A stretch of 64,000 bases of DNA from Alteromonadaceae bacterium (GTDB lineage: Bacteria; Pseudomonadota; Gammaproteobacteria; Enterobacterales; Alteromonadaceae). Numbering within the stretch: position 1 is the first letter of the stretch; each line of letters opens with the position of its first letter. Below are positions 37,555 through 46,201 of this stretch, in pieces. The notes under the pieces are model-generated. The model searched no databases. It saw only the letters and a list, made by a program, of their open reading frames with translations, and was not told the DNA's origin. Made by a program: the position numbers and the translations under genes. Location of the stretch: positions 102,324 to 166,323 of the forward strand of contig JABXHM010000014.1 in assembly GCA_013373625.1 (NCBI GenBank), in the 5' to 3' direction.

Positions 37555-38763
37555 ATGAAAATTACTCAAGCTTATGTGATTGTTTGTTCACCAGGGCGCA
37601 ATTTTGTGACCTTAAAAATTGTCACCGACGAAGGCGTTTATGGCATTGGCGACGCCACCCTGAACGGCCGTGAGAAAACCGTTGTCAGTTATTTGGAAGA
37701 CTATATTATTCCCGCGTTGATAGGCAAAGATCCGGCGCGCATCGAAGATATCTGGCAGTTTATTTATCGCGGTGCGTATTGGCGTCGTGGGCCGGTTGGC
37801 ATGACCGCTCTGGCGGCTGTTGATATGGCACTGTGGGATATTAAAGGCAAAGTCGCTGGCTTACCGTTGTATCAGTTACTTGGTGGACGTAGCCGCGATC
37901 GTATCATGACATACACGCATGCCAATGGCAGTGATTTACAGTCAACGTTGGATGCAGTAGGTAAAGCCATTGATGAAGGGTATGCCGCCGTGCGCGTTCA
38001 GTCAGGGATACCGGGGATGGCGGGCACCTACGGCGTTGCCAAAGACGGTAAGAAATATGAGCCTGCAGATGCGGCATTGCCCTCTGAAGCTGTGTGGTCA
38101 ACCGAAAAATACCTCAACTTTGTCCCGCATTTATTCAGCGAAGTGCGTCGCCAGTATGGTCATGATGTGCATTTGTTACACGATGTCCATCACCGGTTAA
38201 CGCCGATTGAAGCGGCGCGTTTAGGTAAAGAACTAGAGCCATACCATTTATTTTGGATGGAAGATGCGGTCCCGGCAGAAAATCAGCAAGGCTTTGAGTT
38301 AATCCGTCAACACACCACGACGCCGCTGGCCGTTGGCGAAGTATTCAACTCTATTCATGATTGCAAAGACTTAATCATTAATCAGTCCATTGATTATATC
38401 CGTTCGACCCTGGTGCATGCCGGTGGTATTACGCAGATGCGCCGCATTGCCGATCTGGCTGCGCTATACCACATTCGCACGGGCTTTCACGGTGCGACTG
38501 ATTTATCGCCGGTCTGCATGGGGGCAGCACTACATTTTGATTACTGGGTGCCTAACTTTGGGGTTCAGGAGCATATGCCTCACAGCGAGCTGATGGAGTC
38601 GGTATTTAGTTTCGATTATACCTTTGACCGTGGTTACTTTACGCCGGGCGAAGCGCCGGGCCACGGTGTGGATATTGACGAAAAACTCGCCGCTAAATAC
38701 CCCTATAAACGTGCTGCGTTACCAGTTAACAGGTTAGAAGACGGAACACTCTGGCACTGGTGA
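37555..38763 (+). CDS. manD: D-mannonate dehydratase (enolase superfamily ManD)
   Basis: A 402-residue enolase-superfamily enzyme, very close to E. coli RspA and to ManD. Active-site residues are intact: Arg147 and Tyr159 ([10 protein letters not shown]), metal ligands Asp210, Glu236 and Glu262, His212 (HDVHH) and His312 (GFHGATD). It dehydrates D-mannonate to 2-keto-3-deoxygluconate; some family members have low activity and other aldonic acid preferences. Fourth gene of the TRAP operon, it argues that imported glucuronate is broken down by the isomerase-reductase-dehydratase route. The other enzymes (UxaC, UxuB, KDG kinase) are not in this window. Confidence 0.88.
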   Translation: MKITQAYVIVCSPGRNFVTLKIVTDEGVYGIGDATLNGREKTVVSYLEDYIIPALIGKDPARIEDIWQFIYRGAYWRRGPVGMTALAAVDMALWDIKGKVAGLPLYQLLGGRSRDRIMTYTHANGSDLQSTLDAVGKAIDEGYAAVRVQSGIPGMAGTYGVAKDGKKYEPADAALPSEAVWSTEKYLNFVPHLFSEVRRQYGHDVHLLHDVHHRLTPIEAARLGKELEPYHLFWMEDAVPAENQQGFELIRQHTTTPLAVGEVFNSIHDCKDLIINQSIDYIRSTLVHAGGITQMRRIADLAALYHIRTGFHGATDLSPVCMGAALHFDYWVPNFGVQEHMPHSELMESVFSFDYTFDRGYFTPGEAPGHGVDIDEKLAAKYPYKRAALPVNRLEDGTLWHW

Positions 38764-38888
38764 TTTACTGATGCCAGCGACGTGCCTTCGTAAGCATCGG
38801 AGGTCGCTAAACTGGCGTACAATCAGTCTACCTTAATCTCTGCGGCGCAATAATTACAGTTGTAGATGAGGGGTTTGCTTTTCCTCTT

Positions 38889-38917
38889 TTTAAAATAGTC
38901 ACTGGTTAGCGTATAAT
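38889..38917 (+). promoter_or_regulatory. sigma-70 promoter of dusA
   Basis: A perfect -10 TATAAT (38912-38917) with a 17-bp spacer to TTTAAA (38889-38894, four of six -35 matches). It gives a leader of roughly 55 nt to the dusA ATG at 38980. Confidence 0.6.
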
Positions 38918-38979
38918 TGCGCCTCTGGTCAGTGAATGTTCGCTGTGACTTCCATAATCGTTTTAAAAAGCAAAGGTCT

Positions 38980-40005
38980 ATGGCAAAAAATATCGATGTA
39001 AACTCAGCGCGTACTCTTTCGGTCGCTCCCATGCTCGATTGGACAGATCGGCATTGTCGCTACTTTTTGCGGTTAATTTCGCGCCATACCCTGCTTTATA
39101 CCGAAATGGTCACATCAGGTGCCATCATTTTTGGTAAGGGCGATTACCTGGGGTTTAATAATGAGGAGCATCCGGTAGCGGTGCAACTGGGCGGCAGTGA
39201 TCCGGACCATATGACCCAATGCGGGGTTAAGTCTCAGGAATATGGTTACGATGAGATCAACATTAACGTAGGATGTCCGTCTGACCGGGTTAAAAACGGC
39301 AGTTTTGGTGCGTGTTTAATGGCCCAGCCCAGAGTGGTCGCTGACTGTGTAAAATCTATGCAGGCCGAGGTTGATATCCCCGTCACCGTAAAGTGTCGCA
39401 TTGGCATTGATGATATGGACGAATATGAAGACTTTGCCCGTTTTATTGATGTGGTAGCAGGCGCCGGATGCGACACCTTTATTGTGCACGCGCGTAAAGC
39501 CTGGCTACAAGGGCTAAGCCCGAAAGAAAACCGGGATATTCCGCCGCTAAACTATGACCGTGTTTATGCCCTGAAAGCGGAGCGTCCGGAACTGAATATA
39601 TCGATCAATGGGGGCGTCACGTCGCTTGACCAGGCCCGCGACCATTTACAATTAGTGGATGGCGTGATGATGGGACGGGAAGTCTATTCAAACCCTTATA
39701 TCCTTGCAGACGTGGATAAACGCTTTTACGGTGATGCTACAGTGGTACCCAGTCGTGCTGATATTGTATATGCGATGCAGGCATACATTGAGCGTCAGGA
39801 TGCCCCTTACTTTAAGCCCTGGCACGTAGCGCGTCATATGCTTGGTTTATTCCAGGGCCAACCTGGTGGCAGAGTATGGCGACGGTATCTGAGCCAACAC
39901 GGCACCGGTAAACAGCCCGATCCTAATTTACTTATGAACGGGTTAGCGGCCATGCAGGAAACGGCAGTCCGCGCCGTCGACTATCAAAATCGAAGTGTTG
40001 GTTAA
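38980..40005 (+). CDS. dusA: tRNA-dihydrouridine synthase A
   Basis: A 341-residue FMN enzyme that reduces uridine 20/20a in the tRNA D-loop. Start at the ATG at 38980 (MAKNIDVNSARTLSVAPMLDWTD begins as in the family, shown partly); a longer frame from a TTG at 38917 overlaps the promoter -10 and is not credible. Blocks VAPMLDWTDRHCR, NINVGCPSDRV with the catalytic Cys following (GSFGACLM), VKCRIGIDD and VDGVMMGREVY identify DusA. It stands alone after the TRAP operon. Confidence 0.95.
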   Translation: MAKNIDVNSARTLSVAPMLDWTDRHCRYFLRLISRHTLLYTEMVTSGAIIFGKGDYLGFNNEEHPVAVQLGGSDPDHMTQCGVKSQEYGYDEININVGCPSDRVKNGSFGACLMAQPRVVADCVKSMQAEVDIPVTVKCRIGIDDMDEYEDFARFIDVVAGAGCDTFIVHARKAWLQGLSPKENRDIPPLNYDRVYALKAERPELNISINGGVTSLDQARDHLQLVDGVMMGREVYSNPYILADVDKRFYGDATVVPSRADIVYAMQAYIERQDAPYFKPWHVARHMLGLFQGQPGGRVWRRYLSQHGTGKQPDPNLLMNGLAAMQETAVRAVDYQNRSVG

Positions 40006-40066
40006 TTTAACCTTGGCATTGGTGAAATTAACCAATTTTTGGCGGCCCAGTATTTCAATAGGGCAG

Positions 40067-40081
40067 TTCACATTCTGTGAA
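40067..40081. promoter_or_regulatory. inverted repeat upstream of the sigma-54-like promoter
   Basis: TTCACA-TTC-TGTGAA is a perfect 6+3+6 dyad centred about 58 bp before the -24 element at 40131. That distance suits an enhancer-binding protein site. Inference. Confidence 0.4.
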
Positions 40082-40128
40082 TATGCAATAAATTCATATA
40101 AATCAAAGGTATAAAAATTTTTGAAAGT

Positions 40129-40145
40129 TTGGCATGGCTTTCGCT
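40129..40145 (+). promoter_or_regulatory. candidate sigma-54 promoter of the 93-aa/52-aa gene pair
   Basis: TTGGCATGGCTTTCGCT carries GG and GC at the -24/-12 spacing of the sigma-54 consensus (TTGGCACG-N4-TTGCW), with three mismatches elsewhere. Transcription would start near 40157, 38 bp before the ATG. Confidence 0.5.
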
Positions 40146-40194
40146 ATCTATTGAGTAACAAATAACTTGTTAATTCAAAATAGAGGGAAACACC

Positions 40195-40476
40195 ATGAAA
40201 GCTAAATCAATTATTATCACTTCAGTTGTCGCGTTAGGTTTGTCAGTAAGTGCTCAGGCTAATGCAGCAGAATCAGCAGTAGAGCGCTTAATGACGAGTA
40301 TTATTTCTAGCGCAGTAACAGCGACGCAGGCAGAAATTAGTCGCGAAGTTCAGCAAAACATTGCCAATGCGACATATCATTTATCATTGAACGAAGCACC
40401 TGTAGGTAGCGTTTCTGTTAAAGATATCGCGGCAACTGATAAAAGCGCTGAAGAAAGCCAGGGTACAGCTGAGTAA
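40195..40476 (+). CDS. small exported protein of unknown function
   Basis: A 93-residue protein with a clear signal peptide (MKAKSIIITSVVALGLSVSA, cleavage near AQANA-AES at about residue 24). The mature 70 residues are helical and polar, without Cys or a known motif. AGAGGG precedes the ATG. A sigma-54-like promoter lies upstream and a 52-codon membrane protein follows 14 bp downstream, with the psp operon next. I do not recognise the family; an envelope-stress role is suggested by context only. Confidence 0.6.
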   Translation: MKAKSIIITSVVALGLSVSAQANAAESAVERLMTSIISSAVTATQAEISREVQQNIANATYHLSLNEAPVGSVSVKDIAATDKSAEESQGTAE

Positions 40477-40490
40477 CAGGTAGTTTGGCT

Positions 40491-40649
40491 ATGATGTTCA
40501 GCCATGCACTACTTGTAAGCTATGTAATCGTATTACCGACCATGAGTCTGGGCCTATGTGCGATAAGCCTGGCGGCAATACAAAATTACGTACAGCGGAT
40601 CCGCTGTAAACCCAACGTCTTGGCTAGACTGTTTCGAAGGCACAGGTAA
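40491..40649 (+). CDS. small single-pass membrane protein (52 aa)
   Basis: A short frame opening ATGATGTTCAGC, preceded by CAGGTAG. It encodes one hydrophobic helix (about residues 5-30, ALLVSYVIVLPTMSLGLCA) followed by a strongly basic tail (QRIRCKPNVLARLFRRHR), the usual layout of small inner membrane proteins with the tail in the cytoplasm. Its stop codon lies inside the stem of the terminator that ends the transcript. Close spacing to the upstream gene suggests one operon. No family recognised; compare with PspG/PspB-type small Psp proteins. Confidence 0.5.
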   Translation: MMFSHALLVSYVIVLPTMSLGLCAISLAAIQNYVQRIRCKPNVLARLFRRHR

Positions 40650-40675
40650 CCGTAAAAACGTTACCTGTTTTTTTT
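40642..40675 (+). terminator. rho-independent terminator overlapping a stop codon
   Basis: ACAGGTAAC...GTTACCTGT stem followed by eight T residues. The left arm contains the TAA of the 52-aa gene (40647-40649). Confidence 0.9.
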
Positions 40676-40915
40676 GCCCAACGATAATACGCCACTAGTT
40701 CTTTCTGCTTTGTTAAAACCTTCCAAACACCCGTTTTTAAACTGCTGATACCCAGCTTTTTAGAGTTGCTCTGCTCTGATAGTGAAGCCAGCTGTTTCCC
40801 CTTATTTTGTGCTTTATCTTATCGCTACTTGTCAGGCCGGTTTAAACCTGAAGGGGTTATATGTTTTTGTGTGGTATTGATGAGTGACAGGTTCGTATTT
40901 CTGGTGTGGCGATAC

Positions 40916-40933
40916 TGACCACATGTGTGGTCA
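40916..40933. promoter_or_regulatory. 18-bp palindrome, candidate enhancer-binding site for psp
   Basis: TGACCACA-TG-TGTGGTCA has two perfect 8-bp arms. It is centred about 103 bp upstream of the -24 element at 41027, a normal distance for a PspF-type activator bound upstream of a sigma-54 promoter. Confidence 0.5.
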
Positions 40934-41024
40934 AAAATACTAAAATGTGGTTTTGGTGGGTGTCCTGAAGAAATTTTTATTTTTAGATTTAGTAAAAATA
41001 TCAATAAAAACAGTTAGTTATAAA

Positions 41025-41041
41025 TTGGCACGCGAATTGTA
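41025..41041 (+). promoter_or_regulatory. sigma-54 promoter of pspA
   Basis: TTGGCACGCGAATTGTA matches TTGGCACG-N4-TTGCA with one mismatch (T for C at -12). It lies 57 bp before the pspA ATG; psp operons are classic sigma-54/PspF targets. Confidence 0.72.
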
Positions 41042-41097
41042 ATAGCCATAGCAAGTAATCAACAACGCTAAACTATTTATTATCTGGAGATCGTAAA

Positions 41098-41766
41098 ATG
41101 GGAATGTTCACACGTATTAACGACATCATTCAATCAAACATCAATGCATTACTGGATAAGGCTGAAGATCCAGAAAAAATGATTCGGCTGATTATTCAGG
41201 AAATGCAGGAGACATTAGTAGAAATTCGCTCTTTGGCAGCCCGTCACATTGCTGAGCAGAAACAGCTTAACCGAGAGCTGGAAAGCCTTGATAAACGCGC
41301 TGCACACTGGCAACAAAATGCTGAGCTCGCTATCAGCAAAGGTAAAGATGATCTGGCACGTTCTGCCCTGGTAGAAAAAAAGACCATTGAAACCAAGCAG
41401 GAAGCATTGCGTAAGCAGCTCAGCAACATTGACGAAGTGCTGGTTTCTATTCAGGACGACACAGCCCGGCTCAACGGCAAATTAAGTGAGGCTAAAGCAA
41501 AGCAGAAGTCACTGCAGATACGCCGTCAGACAGCGTCAGTAAGAATACAGGCTAAGCAAGCTACACACAGTGAAAAGCTGGAAACAGTAATGGGTCGGTT
41601 TGATCATTACGAACAACGTGTTGACGAGCTCGAAGCAAAAGTCGATGCCTATGATTTGACCGACTCAGCGCCCAAGCAATCACTACAAGCTCAATTTGAT
41701 GCGCTGGAAAAAGATGAAGCTATCGAAAAAGAGCTGGCAGCTTTGAAGGCAAGTAAGGCTGCATAA
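41098..41766 (+). CDS. pspA: phage shock protein A
   Basis: A 222-residue PspA/IM30 protein, the same length as E. coli PspA. It is almost wholly alpha-helical coiled coil; MGMFTRINDIIQSNINALLD is the amphipathic membrane-binding helix, followed by EDPEKMIRLIIQEM. It binds stressed inner membrane and restrains PspF. TCTGGAGA precedes the ATG. It heads a set with pspC-like and another membrane protein downstream; pspB and pspF are not adjacent. Confidence 0.95.
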   Translation: MGMFTRINDIIQSNINALLDKAEDPEKMIRLIIQEMQETLVEIRSLAARHIAEQKQLNRELESLDKRAAHWQQNAELAISKGKDDLARSALVEKKTIETKQEALRKQLSNIDEVLVSIQDDTARLNGKLSEAKAKQKSLQIRRQTASVRIQAKQATHSEKLETVMGRFDHYEQRVDELEAKVDAYDLTDSAPKQSLQAQFDALEKDEAIEKELAALKASKAA

Positions 41767-41830
41767 AAAGACCAGGGCGCCTGTCAGTAACGGGCGCCAG
41801 GCCAAACGAAGTAAATGGTAGGAGAATATT

Positions 41831-42034
41831 ATGAAAACTATCTATGAAAAAAAACGCGTTGCCAGAGATTTAAGTCGTGCTGTGATATCAGGCGTATGTG
41901 CTGGCGTAGCGAAACACTTTGATATTGACCCGATATGGGTAAGAGGCGGCGCTGCAGCAGGACTTGTATTCGCTCCTATGATTACCTTACCTGCATATGT
42001 CGCTGCCGTCATTTTATTGCCCAGAGGTGCATAA
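41831..42034 (+). CDS. pspC: PspC-domain protein
   Basis: A 67-residue protein formed almost entirely by a PspC domain: ISGVCAGVAKHFDIDPIWVR then a hydrophobic helix (AAAGLVFAPMITLPAYVAAVILL in part). E. coli PspC is 119 residues; this form lacks the extended C-terminal part. AGGAGAAT precedes the ATG. It overlaps the next gene at TAATG. It probably senses membrane stress and recruits PspA. Confidence 0.85.
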   Translation: MKTIYEKKRVARDLSRAVISGVCAGVAKHFDIDPIWVRGGAAAGLVFAPMITLPAYVAAVILLPRGA

Positions 42035-42360
42035 TGAAGAACTTTATACTCGCTGTATTGATCGCAATCGTACTGACTAAAGTGCTCGGCAGTATTGCCT
42101 CAGGCTGGTTTGATTTGCACCTTGTGATGGGGGATGAATTGGTGAGTAGTTCTTTTGAGTGGTTAATTATGGCAGGCGTTGCGGTACTAATGGTTATTAT
42201 CGGCTTCGTTGTGGCCATGAGTATCTTTGCCGCTCTGGGTATTGCTGCCGTTGCCGTTATTGGCGCACTGCTGTTTGCTGGTTTAGGTATTTTCTGGCCT
42301 GTGTTAATCGTTATTGCCGCTGTTATGCTGGTAGGGCGGTCAAAACAATCGGCAGCATAA
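42034..42360 (+). CDS. membrane protein of the psp operon (108 aa)
   Basis: A 108-residue very hydrophobic protein with three to four transmembrane helices (about residues 1-20, 45-70 and 70-100). It starts at the ATG inside the pspC stop (TAATG), so translation is coupled to pspC; a frame from 41935 overlaps pspC and has no support. GAGGTG is the ribosome binding site. It occupies the place of PspD or PspB in other organisms but shows no clear similarity to them. Function unknown, envelope stress likely. Confidence 0.7.
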   Translation: MKNFILAVLIAIVLTKVLGSIASGWFDLHLVMGDELVSSSFEWLIMAGVAVLMVIIGFVVAMSIFAALGIAAVAVIGALLFAGLGIFWPVLIVIAAVMLVGRSKQSAA

Positions 42361-42517
42361 TAGCTGCCGGCTATATTGCGATAATCTGCTTTACGCGCTC
42401 TTCAATTATGATGTTAATTTACATTCCCGGGTGAACCTCTTAGCATTATGAGCCATACTACCTCCGGGGAAGCAGGTTATCGTTAACCTGGCAGGCCAAC
42501 CGTAAACAAGGATTGAT

Positions 42518-43510
42518 ATGAAACAGTACCTAAATGTAAAAAACATCAGCCTGGTAGTCGGAGTACTCTTCTTACTCCTGTGGATCGTTGGCTTTTACTG
42601 GAGTTTTGAGCCGGATACGTTTGATGTGAAAGCCAATGCCCGGTTGCAACAAACGACGGGCAATGCCGCCCCTGTGCCCGGCTATACTATAACTGCCACT
42701 TTGGTTACTGTTGCCGAAACACTTTTGGAAAAGCCAGGCGGTTACTTGTCTAACGATGTGATGCCACCATCAGTTTTGCTCGACAATATGCCCAGTTGGG
42801 AGTTTGGTGTTCTGGAAATGGTGCGCGACATGTCGCTGGCCATGCGCAAAGATTTTAGTCGCTCGCAGTCGCAGTCTGTCGAAAACGCATTTTTAGTGAA
42901 AGCACAGCCCAAATTTAATATCGATAGCCGCAGTTGGCTGTTTCCTTCTTCTGAGTCGATGTATCGTGAAGGCATAGATTTACTCGCCGATTATCGTGAT
43001 TACCTAGCTGATCCAAACCAGGGGGATAGCCAGTTTTATACGCGGGCCGATAACCTCCGCGAGTATTTAAAGCAGGTCGAAAAACGCTTAGGCAGCTTGT
43101 CACAACGACTCAGCGCCAGTGTTGAAGCAGAGCGGGTAAATACCGATCTTGCCGGCGACAACGCGGCGTCTACGTCTACCCCCCGACCAATGTCTGTGCA
43201 GACTCAAACGAGTTGGTGGCAATTGGATAACGTATTTTATGAAGCCCGCGGTGCGACCTGGGCACTGGTTCACTTGCTGAAAGCGGTAGAGGTTGATTTT
43301 GCCAGCGTACTGCAAAATAAAAACGCGTTAGTCAGTTTACAGCAAATTATTAAAGAACTCGAAGCAACTCAACAAGCGGTTTGGAGCCCAATGATACTCA
43401 ATGGCAGTGGCTTTGGTATGTTAGCGAATCACTCGCTGGTGATGGCGAACTATATTTCTCGTGCAAATGCAGCCATAATTGAGCTATCGGAATTGTTAAA
43501 TCAAGGATAA
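42518..43510 (+). CDS. DUF2333 family membrane-anchored protein
   Basis: A 330-residue protein with one N-terminal transmembrane helix (about 10-29, ISLVVGVLFLLLWIVGFYW) and a periplasmic helical domain. PGGYLSNDVMPPSVLLDNMPSWEFGVLEM (shown here in part as GGYLSNDVMPP and DNMPSWEFG) and ARGATWALVHLLKA are typical of DUF2333. Function is unknown. It is followed 3 bp later by an outer membrane protein gene, so they form an operon. Confidence 0.8.
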   Translation: MKQYLNVKNISLVVGVLFLLLWIVGFYWSFEPDTFDVKANARLQQTTGNAAPVPGYTITATLVTVAETLLEKPGGYLSNDVMPPSVLLDNMPSWEFGVLEMVRDMSLAMRKDFSRSQSQSVENAFLVKAQPKFNIDSRSWLFPSSESMYREGIDLLADYRDYLADPNQGDSQFYTRADNLREYLKQVEKRLGSLSQRLSASVEAERVNTDLAGDNAASTSTPRPMSVQTQTSWWQLDNVFYEARGATWALVHLLKAVEVDFASVLQNKNALVSLQQIIKELEATQQAVWSPMILNGSGFGMLANHSLVMANYISRANAAIIELSELLNQG

Positions 43511-43513
43511 ACA

Positions 43514-44275
43514 ATGAAAAAGTGCAGTTTAGCCGCTACGGCAATGTTGTGCCTGGCGCCGTTGGCTAATGCGAATGCTGATACATTGCTCGGCGTTTAC
43601 GCCGGAGCACAGGGCTGGAACACCTCTGCAGACGGTGGTTTCTCAGAAACTTCAGCGGGTAATGGGTCTTTTAATTTAGACTCACAGACCAATAGTTCAC
43701 TATACGTTGCTATTGAGCATATGATCCCGCTGGTGCCTAACATTAAAGTAAACTATACGACATTAGATAGCGACGGCGTTACAGATCTTAATACCGCCTT
43801 TGAATTTGATGGCAATGTCTATGCTGAAAATACCACGTTATTGTCTACAGTGGATATGAGCAGCACCGATTTTATTCTCTACTACGAATTATTTGATAAC
43901 GATTTATTTAGTTTTGATCTCGGTATCAATGGTAAGTACATCGACGGCAACTTTTTTGTTGAAGATGTCGAAAGTGGTACCAGCGGTGATGCGGCGTTTA
44001 AAGGGATTATCCCTATGGCATACAGCCGTGTCATGTTCAGCTTCCCGTTTACCGGTCTTTCTGCTTACGCCGAGGGAAGCTATTTATCCTTTGATGATCA
44101 CAAAGTTAGCGACGTGCAAGCAGCTGTAACTTATTCGTTTATAGAAAGCTTAGCCCTGGATATGACGTTGCAGGTAGGTTATCGTGATGTCAGCATCGAC
44201 ATTGAAGATTTAGACGATATCTACGCAGATCTCACCTATGACGGTGTTTTTGCCGGTCTCGAAATACACTTCTAG
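43514..44275 (+). CDS. TIGR04219-type outer membrane beta-barrel protein
   Basis: A 253-residue outer membrane protein: signal peptide (about 1-22, LANANA), alternating beta strands through the mature part, and a C-terminal aromatic strand ending GLEIHF. The length and the motif TLLGVYAGAQGW at the mature N-terminus fit the TIGR04219 family. Ligand or channel function is unknown. Co-transcribed with the DUF2333 gene. Confidence 0.78.
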   Translation: MKKCSLAATAMLCLAPLANANADTLLGVYAGAQGWNTSADGGFSETSAGNGSFNLDSQTNSSLYVAIEHMIPLVPNIKVNYTTLDSDGVTDLNTAFEFDGNVYAENTTLLSTVDMSSTDFILYYELFDNDLFSFDLGINGKYIDGNFFVEDVESGTSGDAAFKGIIPMAYSRVMFSFPFTGLSAYAEGSYLSFDDHKVSDVQAAVTYSFIESLALDMTLQVGYRDVSIDIEDLDDIYADLTYDGVFAGLEIHF

Positions 44276-44324
44276 TATTTAAAGATATAAAAAAGTAAAT
44301 TTTATTCTTTCCAGTTATTGTTAA

Positions 44325-44365
44325 AACTCATTAGCCTAGTCACATGCAAATAAGGCTAATGAGTT
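44325..44365 (+). promoter_or_regulatory. 13-bp perfect inverted repeat covering the cysJ ribosome binding site
   Basis: AACTCATTAGCCT (44325-44337) pairs perfectly with AGGCTAATGAGTT (44353-44365) across a 15-nt loop. The right arm touches the cysJ ATG at 44366 and contains the only SD-like bases (AAGG, 44352-44355). In RNA it would hide the start; in DNA it could be an operator. Confidence 0.6.
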
Positions 44366-46201
44366 ATGTCAGCAAATTCTAATCAAAATACCCAAACAGT
44401 TTCACCTGGAGCTATCCTGAGTGAACCACAATGGAATGCTATTACGCAGGCGATATCCGGACTTAACCCTCAGCAGTTAACCTGGGTGAGTGGTTATATG
44501 GCCGGCCTGGCAGCGTCGGGACAGGCTTTACCGCAAGGGCAGGCGGTAGCTTCAGCTGCTGTGGCGGGCGATGCCCCCACGCTTACTATTTTATTTGGCT
44601 CGCAAACAGGTAACTCTAAAGGCGTTGCACAGTCGTTACAGGCCAAAATGGAGGCGGCTGGCTACACCAGTAAGCTGGTCAGTATGGCTGATTTCAAACC
44701 CCGTCAAATCAAAAACGAAACGCATCTGGCAATTGTAGCCAGTACCCATGGTGAGGGCGAACCGCCTGATGACGCCATTGAGCTGCATGAATTTCTGGGC
44801 TCCAAAAAAGCGCCGAAAGTCGAGAAGTTAAAATATGCCGTACTGTCACTGGGTGACTCCAGTTACGAGTTCTTTTGCCAAACCGGTAAAGATTTCGACG
44901 AGCGCTTAGCCAAACTTGGTGGCACGTCAGTGCTTTCGCGGGTTGATTGCGATGTCGATTATGAAACCGAAGCCCAGGCCTGGTGTGACAAACTCATAGA
45001 GACGCTCAAAGATGATTTTACTGCGCAGGGGAATGCCGCAGTTGCTATGCAAACTGGTGCGGCGGTATCAAGTGGAACACCTGCTCAGGCGTACACAAAA
45101 AAAGCGCCGTTTAGCGCTACTTTGCTGGCATCACAAAAAATCACCGGACGCGACTCAGTAAAAGACATCCGGCATATCGAGATTAGCCTGGAAGACTCAG
45201 GTATTAGCTATCAGGCGGGCGATGCACTGGGTGTGTGGTTTAAAAACGACGCCGCATTAGCAGACGATATCATTACCCTCATTCAGGCTAGTGCCGGGCA
45301 AAGCGTTGACGTGGGCGGTCAGCAAATGACATTTAAAGATGCGCTGGTGCACAAGCTGGAGCTGACATTGAGCTATCCAGGTTTTGTCAAAGCGTATCAA
45401 CAGGCCGCTGGCTGCGATAAGCTGGCAGCGCTTATGGAAGATAAGGCCGCATTTCGCGAATATCTGGCGGCGCGTCAAATTGTGGATATCGTGCGAGACC
45501 ATCCGCACCCGGTTACCGCTCAGCAATTTGTTGAGGCATGCCGACCATTAACACCGCGCTTGTACTCGATTGCCTCGAGCCAGAGCGAAGTCGAAGACGA
45601 AGTGCACTTAACCATTGCGCATGTTGAATACCAGGCATTTGACAAGCACCATCAGGGCGGTGCTTCGGGGTACTTATGTGATCGCCTTGAAGAAGGCGGC
45701 GAAGTAGAGGTATTTGTTGAGCCTAACGACAACTTCCGTCTGCCTGAAAATACTGACACACCGGTTATTATGATTGGCCCGGGTACAGGTATAGCGCCAT
45801 TCAGAGCCTTTATGCAAGAACGTGATGCGCAAGGCGCAGAAGGCAAAAACTGGTTGTTCTTTGGCAATCCAAATTTCACTCAGGACTTTCTTTATCAGGT
45901 TGAATGGCAAAGCTATGTAAAAAGCGGCTTGTTAAGCAAAATCAGCCTGGCCTTTTCTCGTGATCAAAAAGAAAAAATCTATGTACAGCACCGCTTGCTC
46001 GAAGAGGGCAAGGCTGTGTTTGAGTGGCTGGAAGAAGGCGCTCATGTATATGTGTGCGGCGACGCAAATCATATGGCAAAAGATGTTGAAGCTGCCTTAA
46101 TTGAGATCATTAAAACCCATGGCGGTAAAGATGATCAGGAAGCAAAAGCGTATTTAGTCGGTCTGCGTAAAGCCAAACGCTATCAGAAGGATGTTTACTA
46201 A
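44366..46201 (+). CDS. cysJ: sulfite reductase (NADPH) flavoprotein alpha subunit
   Basis: A 611-residue diflavin reductase (E. coli CysJ 599). FMN-binding flavodoxin domain ([13 protein letters not shown], about 78-90; [12 protein letters not shown]), then FAD/NADPH reductase with [24 protein letters not shown] and FFGNPNF. It passes NADPH electrons to CysI for reducing sulfite to sulfide. The stop shares a base with the cysI start (TAATG). A perfect 13-bp inverted repeat sits directly before the ATG. Confidence 0.96.
   Translation: MSANSNQNTQTVSPGAILSEPQWNAITQAISGLNPQQLTWVSGYMAGLAASGQALPQGQAVASAAVAGDAPTLTILFGSQTGNSKGVAQSLQAKMEAAGYTSKLVSMADFKPRQIKNETHLAIVASTHGEGEPPDDAIELHEFLGSKKAPKVEKLKYAVLSLGDSSYEFFCQTGKDFDERLAKLGGTSVLSRVDCDVDYETEAQAWCDKLIETLKDDFTAQGNAAVAMQTGAAVSSGTPAQAYTKKAPFSATLLASQKITGRDSVKDIRHIEISLEDSGISYQAGDALGVWFKNDAALADDIITLIQASAGQSVDVGGQQMTFKDALVHKLELTLSYPGFVKAYQQAAGCDKLAALMEDKAAFREYLAARQIVDIVRDHPHPVTAQQFVEACRPLTPRLYSIASSQSEVEDEVHLTIAHVEYQAFDKHHQGGASGYLCDRLEEGGEVEVFVEPNDNFRLPENTDTPVIMIGPGTGIAPFRAFMQERDAQGAEGKNWLFFGNPNFTQDFLYQVEWQSYVKSGLLSKISLAFSRDQKEKIYVQHRLLEEGKAVFEWLEEGAHVYVCGDANHMAKDVEAALIEIIKTHGGKDDQEAKAYLVGLRKAKRYQKDVY

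Larger units (their letters stand above)
40676..41097 (+). promoter_or_regulatory. psp upstream region without a gene
   Basis: The stretch holds no credible coding frame and no pspF gene. It contains GTGTGG repeats (40870, 40904, 40924, with ATGTGG at 40945), the palindrome at 40916 and the sigma-54-like promoter at 41025. The first 180 bp hold nothing I can name. Confidence 0.5.

Noticed and set aside
38764..38830. Terminator after mannonate dehydratase
   Set aside because: GCCAGCGAC...GTCGCTAAACTGGC can fold, but the stem is interrupted, the loop is long and no T-tract follows; left unannotated.
38917..38979. N-terminal extension of DusA from a TTG codon
   Set aside because: The TTG overlaps a perfect -10 box and the added residues are unlike DusA; the ATG at 38980 matches the family start.
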